A DNA stretch of 64,000 nucleotides from Ceratothoa steindachneri (Eukaryota; Arthropoda; Malacostraca; Isopoda; Cymothoidae), in contig OZ018321.1 in NCBI GenBank assembly GCA_963969495.1, positions 189,005,485-189,069,484 of the forward strand. The letters run 5' to 3'. The notes beneath the pieces are model-generated. The model had not been told where the DNA came from. It saw nothing but the letters and a program-made list of their open reading frames with translations, and did not search any database. Each line of letters starts with the position of its first letter. Positions within the stretch are counted from its first letter, which is position 1. Position numbers and translations under genes: made by a program. Shown piece by piece: positions 57,701 through 64,000 of the stretch.

Positions 57701-58416
57701 TTCTGAGAGATTGCTGATGTTCTTATTTTGTGTTTCCTTGTATTTTTAAATCAAGGTATGTTATGTGTTTCATCAAGTTATTGTTCATGGTTTGTATATG
57801 CATTGTGTCGTCTCTGAGTCAAAGGGATTTTCATGGAATGCTCTATGAAGATGGCGCTGGAATTCTGGAAAAAAAATTATTAGGAGCTTAATTGGTTTAA
57901 TGTTTTAATGGAATAGTTTTCTTCTCTCTTTCTGAATGTTAATTTTTATCCTACATCTGATCATCCAATGGACACTGATTTTGATTTTATTTATGATTTG
58001 GAAATTTTTGACACTGATTTTTTTCGACCAGTATATAAACAATTTCATTGTATCGCATAGTTTGGACTTTTCCAAGTTCATCTTTAGTTTAGCTTCCTTT
58101 TTAACATAGTGTTTGTAAACTTTGAGGTCTTGAACCAGCGTAAAGTCAACAAGAATTTGTCCCTTTTCATTTCATTCTCCCATTAGGAACTTTCTTGAGA
58201 ATTTTCTTGACAAACCTTGACATTAAATTCTCCCATAATGATGTTGAAATGGGTTTAGCTTTAGTTTAGGTTTGTCCTGATGTCATCATACTAGTATAAT
58301 CTATATAATTCTTGCTGCATACTAGTACTTTTTTAAGAGCGCTCTCTTGGCAGCAATTACAGATGGACTTTTCAACGCAAAAACATTTAACCTAATTCTT
58401 AGACTATATTAAAAAA
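57701..58416. other. AT-rich, possible further RTE-like remnant
   Basis: The minus strand is Lys/Asn-rich and may include the decayed endonuclease end of the same element. I see no firm motif. Confidence 0.35.
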
Positions 58417-59165
58417 TCAGTAATAACAAAAATAAAATAAGACAAAAAAGACAAACAAAACCCGAAACAAAACAAATGACCCAAAACAAGAACAAATCAA
58501 AGAGAAAAGGCATGCTCCGTCATCGGAGGAGGTCCAGCTCTCCCAGCGTTCGAGCAAGGAACCAGTGGAGGATGACTTCTTCTTCCAAAATCTCAATAAT
58601 TCCACAACCAGGCTTACACGAACCGGGCCCAAATACAAGGGATACACAGTAGAGATCCTGCTCGTCCCGCTACTGGGACAGGTGGCGTACACGACGATCT
58701 CCTAAACTGGGCCACTCAACATGAATGTGTCGGACACTCTGGAGTACCACGCAGTCATCACAGTAATGTTCAAGGTAGTGCTCTATTAAATGGCGGTGCT
58801 TCCAGCGAGTCTCCCTGATTTCCAGAGAAGCGAAGACAACCTGGAGATGTTGGACCATTGGAGCAGGCTGGGTCCATGGGAACAGTCACGGAGAGAAAGA
58901 ACATATCTTTCGGTTTCCGTCAGCCCTCTCCCCTCTTTTCTGTCAGGTAACCATCAAGATTGACCTGATTCCTGCCATATAGTCAATGTGGGAAAGAGAA
59001 AAATGCTAGGACGGCCACACAGTCCTTGCGAATTATTTAGTACCTTCCTCAACGCGCTTCGTAAAGCCACGACAACTTCAAACGGACGGAACATGCTTGG
59101 AAGCCGACCCCTTTCACGGATTGGGAGCCATCCGTTTACATTGGCGCGGTTCCAGCCTGACACAA
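58417..59165 (-). pseudogene. Jockey ORF2 C-terminal fragment
   Basis: 58858-58670 reads VVFASLEIRETRWKHRHLIE, then HYCDDCVVLQSVRHIHVEWP and SLGDRRVRHLSQ. This matches the C-terminal Cys-rich region at 24738-24550 (PYCDDCIVPQTVRHILVECP), with the last Cys changed to Trp. An A/T-rich 3' end near 58420-58440 matches the Jockey tail. It is the same orientation as the other Jockey copies. Confidence 0.75.
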
Positions 59166-60569
59166 CCTGCGCTTTAATAGTTATAACGCGTGAACTTTAA
59201 TAGCAGCACGGCAAGATATACCTAAATATGGTAGTTAACGGCGCCATAGAGGTTTAAGAATACGTCATATTCAAAGTTGGCGCGTTTATAAGGAAATCAC
59301 AGGAAAAAGTCATTGCAAAAAATCGAGGTTGTTTGAGGACAGTGATATGTGAATTTTTCAACATTAAGGACAATGATCCCCATCTATTTAACTGAATTCT
59401 GCAAGCGTCTGCCCACCACTTGGATTGATTAGGTACTTCCACGAGAGGTTCTACAAATCTCTCATTCGGGGCTCTGAGAAGGAGAAATGTCATCGGCAGC
59501 CGCGCTTCCATTCAGTGGAACTTCGCCTTATCAAAGCTGGCTGACGATTGAATATCAAAAGATAAGAAAATGCCCTTTATGAAAGTGAAGCCAGACTGCT
59601 ACCACCTAAAAATCACATCAGATATAAATTGTGGTTCGCACCTGCCTAGCCTCCATCCAATGGATAAGGATCTACACGAGATCAAGATGTTGGCAACGTG
59701 GGCGTATATTTACAATGCCATCACCTCCATACTTTGGTTATTCACCGTAGCTTGCTGAATCCCTGCAATGTTAGGTTTTTCCTGTCGTTTTGCCCTGACT
59801 CCTCCACAAATAAACAAGAAGGAATAGACGCAGTGAAAAACAAAGTACAACAAGCAAAAATAATGTTGAGAGCAGAGAACCGAACATTGCGAACACAGCC
59901 CAAAGAAATCTCCCTTTGACTAGGAACTCGACGAGATCCTGGAAGAAATCGAACGGTTGGATGCCACTAAAAAGCAACTGAAACAACAAACAGCAGAAAA
60001 AATAAACCTAAAAATTTATACTACCCAGCGCAACAATTTCACTGACTAGAATCAAGACAACATCCTGGACGCAATAGAAAGCGGAATCTACAAGTAGAGG
60101 TACTCGTCGGAACACGAGTAGCACACCGTAGAGAACGCTATATTCAAGGAAAATGAAATGAAGACAGGAAAAAGCCATAGGAAGAAAAAACCCAATAAAT
60201 TAAAGAAAACAAATAAACAAAACCATAAGGAAATAAAATTAAGAAAGTAAACAAAAAGATGTGATTTAACAGAAGAATAAACTAGAAGCCATCAAAAATA
60301 TAAAGAGTTGAGTCAGAATTCCTGGCGAGTGCGAAACTATGCAAATCTAATGCTTTCTTTCATTTTCGCCACTATTTTTCCATCCAACTTTTTCTATACT
60401 TTTCCCTTATACTTCTCTCACCACTTCTTTCAAACGAAAGAAAATTACAGGTATGCTACGACGTCGATTAGTAAAGGCCCTTTAGGTGAAGGAAAGAAAC
60501 AGCCCAATCTGCTTCCATTAGGCACATTCTCTCTCTCTCTCTCTTAAGACATTTGGGATCATGTAGAGT
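59166..60569. other. No confident gene; Lys/Glu-rich remnant near 59800-60250
   Basis: Frames between 59805 and 60250 on plus read KNKVQQAKIMLRAENRTLRT and, in another phase, ELDEILEEIERLDATKKQLK, suggesting a decayed coiled-coil protein, possibly a retroelement ORF1. Stops are frequent. The rest is AT-rich without motifs. Confidence 0.35.
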
Positions 60570-60570
<1 letters not shown>

Positions 60571-60617
<47 letters not shown>

Positions 60618-60618
60618 T
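60571..60618. repeat. (GA)n microsatellite
   Basis: GAGAGAGA run with one AAAGAG interruption. A (CT)n tract lies 30 bp upstream at 60530-60543. Confidence 0.95.
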
Positions 60619-60619
60619 G

Positions 60620-60870
60620 GGAGGTGGCTAAACCTAAATCTTTCTGGCGTACAGCTTACTTCAATCAGGAAGAACAAATCCCATTCCAATTCCGCTCTTC
60701 TGTTATTTATAAAGAGCGTTGTGAGTCATGTGACTCATCGCATATTGGATGGACTATGAGATTGATCCAGTGTGACAGAAAGCTGCATCGAGAGCGTTCA
60801 ACCCCTACGATATTGGTCCTAAGCAAACCGGACGCATCGCCCATTAGAGATCATGGGCAAATATGCAAGT
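60620..60870 (+). pseudogene. Penelope-like element C-terminal (GIY-YIG region) fragment
   Basis: Reads EEQIPFQFRSSVIYKERCES, then CDSSHIGWTMRLIQCDRKLH and SPIRDHGQ. Penelope-like proteins have here a V-Y-Y-C--C---YIG-T-R-L--R--EH pattern followed by S-I-DH. The Cys pair, HIGWT (for YIGET) and IRDH remain. A CTGGAGCTCGAAACGTCC tail motif occurs 300 bp later (61152). The RT is absent. Confidence 0.6.
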
Positions 60871-61234
60871 TCATCATTTTCATCAACAACTTCAAATTAC
60901 TTATTGGTGCTCCATTTTCTAATGATCTAAGGATTTTATAATATCTGTTTAGTTTAAAAAAAAAAAACAACTCTTTAATTTCAAACAATCAGCTACGTTC
61001 ATCCAAATTGTATAATAGTGACATAGCCTTCTCTTTTAACAATCGACTTGCATTAATTAACTCACACTAATTCTACCCATTTTGCTGACTAGCTCTTTAA
61101 TAGGATGACGAATGTTAATGTAAAACTTTTATAGTCCAGGTTCAAACAATGAGGCTGGAGCTCGAAACGTCCAAATAAAAATTTTCATCTTTATAATTGA
61201 GTCCGTTTCGGAAGAAGTTCAAAAATCTGCATCA

Positions 61235-61345
61235 ATAAGACCCTCGATCAGTACTTTCGGTCACAACGTTGTTCGCTCATAAATAAGGGTAAGTTAACTG
61301 CTCGGCGCGCGCAGTGAAACGCTTACTCATACTAAGTATATTATA
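61235..61345. repeat. Dispersed repeat, copy 1 (pairs with 62890-63000)
   Basis: It shares ordered blocks with 62890-63000: TCGATC-GT-CTTTCGG/TTTCGGCGA, CACAACGTTGTT-GCTC, the CGCGCGCG-rich block, GAAACG-TTACTC and AAGTATAT. The two copies are 1.65 kb apart in direct orientation, so they may be two ends or two copies of one element. Confidence 0.65.
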
Positions 61346-62889
61346 TGATGTCACATGATATTGCATAATATTTCATGATATTACGTAACATCGGCCAAAT
61401 TTGGAATTTTAAATAATAGACTTTTTGATCAGCACTAAATCAGCCAAGTGTATATATTTTATATAATATCTACCTTTTATTCAAAATGAATCAATGCAAT
61501 TAAATTATAAATTTTCCTAAATGGAGATTAAATACGATGAGCATACGATGGATTTATTAAAATAAATAAAAACTTTGCTAAAAATGAAATATTCACACAA
61601 ACTTATTACTATTTACAGATCAAAAGTAACTTTCAATATCAATGCAAAATTAGTGTGAATTTTTGGGCCGATCCTCACGAACCCTATGTAGTAAAAAATG
61701 AGCGATAAATTTTACAATGAAACTGATAAGTGCTAAAAAAAAGCATTGAAATCGTAATTTTATTATTAACGGTATCATATATTTAACGTTTTAAGTAATT
61801 TTTATTTTCAATGCTTAGAAAGAAAATAGGGGATTTTTTGAGTATTTGAATAATAATTTCATCTTAGTTTGGTTATGACCTATATTTTTTATCAAAATTA
61901 TTTCTAATAATTCTTTTATAATATCAAACAACAAAATGGTAAAGTCCAGAAATAAATATAAGTATCGAAATTTTGTGGAATTTTTAAAACCCAAAGAATT
62001 ACAAATGGTGAAGTTCAGAAAATTCATTTTTATATATCTTCTATAACCCTATATTTTAGCAACGTGATATTTTGAAAGGGGGGAAATTTAGTTTAGAGTT
62101 CCTTTTTAAATTATTATAATCTGCAAAGATCAGAAAATTTATAAAAATTTAACAATGGCTTCTTTATATAAATTTTAAATTTTAATCTTAGTAGTGAAGC
62201 GCAAGTTTCCCACGTAGGGGGGGAGTGGCGAAGCCATTGCCTGCTCTTTCTAGTTTAAATCTTTCAAATACAACTTTTCAAAGAGTTTATTATTTGCGAG
62301 TCAAAGTTTGGCTAAATTTAATGCGAACATTCTAAATCATGATTTTGTTTAGGATATTTGTTTGTGGTCTTCTACAATGCTAAATTTGATACCAATTAGA
62401 ATAATGGTTTTATAATTTGACCTGGGTTCTTCTCGCCTACCTCACACAAACTATAGTTGATGATTCAATCTCCCATGTCCAAACATTCTAAGACTCCTCT
62501 TCACATCTTTCTAGACCTTTGCAACTAGCAGTGTCACCTGGTTTCCCTTTAAGATTTTTTGGAGGTCTTCAAAGTTGAATTGGTTCCCTCTGTGTACGCC
62601 CACATCGACAGGAGTGGGTATATTACAGAAGTTCTCCAAACATGCGCACAACTGAGTGTTAAAAACTTAACTCGCTCACCAAAGTTGTCACCTAGTTCCT
62701 CGCCAGAATAATGACTAGCCTATGTTATACTGAAGGCTTCAAATATAACGTCATGTTATAAGATATTTCACTTTTGTGTTTAAACATTGAATGAGCCATT
62801 CGTATCACTTAGTACACGAATTGTTACTATTATCCCTTTGCGTCAAATGTTAGTCAATTTTGATTTCATCCTGTCAGAAATCTGTATCT
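61346..62889. other. No recognised gene
   Basis: Very AT-rich to 62220, mixed after. Only short ORFs. Confidence 0.5.
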
Positions 62890-63000
62890 AAGACGCTCGA
62901 TCTGTTTCGGCGACCACAACGTTGTTTGCTCTTAACTAATGGTCATTCACGCGTGCGCGTAAACTGCCGGGCGCGCGCGGGGAAACGTTTACTCCTTTAA
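62890..63000. repeat. Dispersed repeat, copy 2
   Basis: Matches 61235-61345 in block order. It contains CGCGTGCGCG and GGCGCGCGCGG. Confidence 0.65.
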
Positions 63001-63233
63001 GTATATGAAGTGCTGCCGGCAAGAGGGGCGCAACCCGCAATCTCCACATTTTCAATTTCCCACTGAAAACGTTGGTTGCACGCTCCTCTGTTTCGTGGTA
63101 CCAAAGGACAGGCAATACTGGACCTTATAGCCTTGATACATAATGTATAGCAACAGGTGGTAATGCGTTATTTTTTCAATAGTCGCTTTGCCGTTAGCGT
63201 GCAAAAAAGAGATCACAGCTCCTCCACCTCCAC

Positions 63234-63289
63234 CCAATCAGCGAGCCGCGTTTACACGCTCTAGCCGCAAGAACCATCTCTCAGCCAAT
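63234..63289 (+). promoter_or_regulatory. Paired CCAAT boxes
   Basis: CCAATCAGCG (63234) and CCAATCACGC (63285) lie 51 bp apart in a GC-richer region, 105-160 bp upstream of the ATG at 63393. This suits a promoter for the frame below, but no TATA box is seen. Confidence 0.4.
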
Positions 63290-63392
63290 CACGCACGCCG
63301 AACCATTCTTCCTGCCTCAGTCACGCGCCTCCACCTCCAACACGAAGTGTCAACGCATTATCGAGTGCTGTTTGCTTTGTACCTATTTTATC

Positions 63393-64000
63393 ATGGATTT
63401 ATCCTCTGATTACGACTCCAGGGCTTCTGAGCAAGAAGAACAGGCTCCACCCTAAGTCCCACAAGCGGCAAAGGCTCCCTGAAAACTGATTAAGGAACGT
63501 AAATAAGTGCAATCGTGATCCAAGAGAAGCCTACACCAGCCAGGCCACCAAGAAGATGATATAAAAGAGAAAGTTTGGAAGTCTCTGTACTTGTCATGAC
63601 CGATTTTTGCCAAAGTTGGGGCGGATAGCATTCAAGTGATTTTCAGGGCCTACTAGGAAATGGAAAACTACGATGCACAGTCATGTTACATTGCATCTAG
63701 GGTCCCTGAAATACCTGTGAAACGACCTACAAAAAAGCATATTTAGCCCAAACGAAAGTGTGGCTGCCATTACTTTGTTCTGGTCAACGGGAGTCCTGTT
63801 ACAGTTGGTAAGACTGCCTTTCTCAACATTCATGACATCAGTGAAAAACGTATGCGGAATGAAAAGTTAGAGAGCAAGGCATCGACGACAGGAACTCCTC
63901 TAGCAGACAAATTGGGTATTAAATATAGCTGGAATAAGGTGGCAGAAAAAGGCAAGGTGCGGGTGAGACATTACAATAAAGCCTTACCTGTTTGCTCTCC
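63393..64000 (+). pseudogene. Partial TE-like protein, cut by window end
   Basis: From MDLSSDYDSRASEQEEQAPP the frame hits stops and shifts. Recognisable pieces are FRAY-EMENYDAQSCYIASR, VPEIPVKRPTKK, KCGCHYFVLVNGSPVTVGKT and AFLNIHDISEKRMRN. Repeated arthropod proteins carry a similar NYDAQ-YL ... VKR ... V-V-K-AFL-IH-ISEKR block ahead of a putative transposase domain. I recall the pattern but cannot name the family. The downstream part lies outside the window. Confidence 0.5.

Overview
The window looks like a stretch of repeat-rich animal nuclear DNA, most likely from an arthropod and plausibly a crustacean. I infer this from the transposon families: Jockey, CR1-like, Penelope-like, Tc1/mariner, MULE and Ty3/gypsy of the INT-before-RT type, plus long (TA)n tracts. 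There is no operon structure, no rRNA and no clear host protein-coding gene. Nearly everything recognisable is a transposable element (TE), most of it broken by stops, frameshifts, deletions and nested insertions.

Layout: 903-9229 is a complete non-autonomous LTR retrotransposon in minus orientation, bounded by a 5-bp ATCAC target duplication (898-902 and 9230-9234). Its left LTR is 903-2891. The right LTR has grown into three tandem units (4907-6362, 6363-7670, 7671-9229). The internal region carries only a gag-like coiled-coil ORF (3726-4592) and a second ORF (3258-3725) in the same frame after one TAA codon. The LTRs are strings of short hairpins and contain a 63-bp tandem array. 12143-14259 holds an Asn-rich ORF and a broken RT-RNase H of unassigned type. 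14870-17550 is a decayed I/Jockey-group non-LTR element. 17560-18850 is a Ty3/gypsy remnant with the order protease, integrase GPY/F, RT (Gmr1-like). 18960-20270 and 20580-20770 are further non-LTR RT remnants, and 22741-23165 is a Tc1/mariner scrap.

24150-29900 (minus) is the largest element, a Jockey-type retrotransposon with recognisable ORF1 zinc knuckle, endonuclease, RT (YVDD), RNase H and C-terminal region. 30250-32740 contains three (TA)n tracts. 32860-36520 is a nested structure: a roughly 125-bp repeat array containing a CCTAG/CATAG-rich minisatellite, into which a mariner inserted (33953-35997, TA duplication). That mariner itself carries an inserted CR1-like RT.

36520-64000 contains a Tc1 pseudogene (39060-40400), another Tc1/mariner fragment (41930-42255), Jockey fragments (42775-43690, 49520-49940, 55430-55770, 58417-59165), a 115-bp palindromic MITE (43767-43881), a tRNA-like sequence on minus (45459-45537), a MULE transposase pseudogene split by a ~1-kb insertion (52553-54763), an RTE-like RT (56200-57700), a Penelope GIY-YIG scrap (60620-60870) and, at the right edge, a partial TE-like reading frame under two CCAAT boxes (63393-64000).

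The most unusual object is the non-autonomous LTR element. Its gag resembles that of Gmr1-like Ty3 elements, and a Gmr1-like pol remnant lies 8 kb away, so a helper-parasite relationship is plausible but unproven. All family assignments come from motif reading without database searches.
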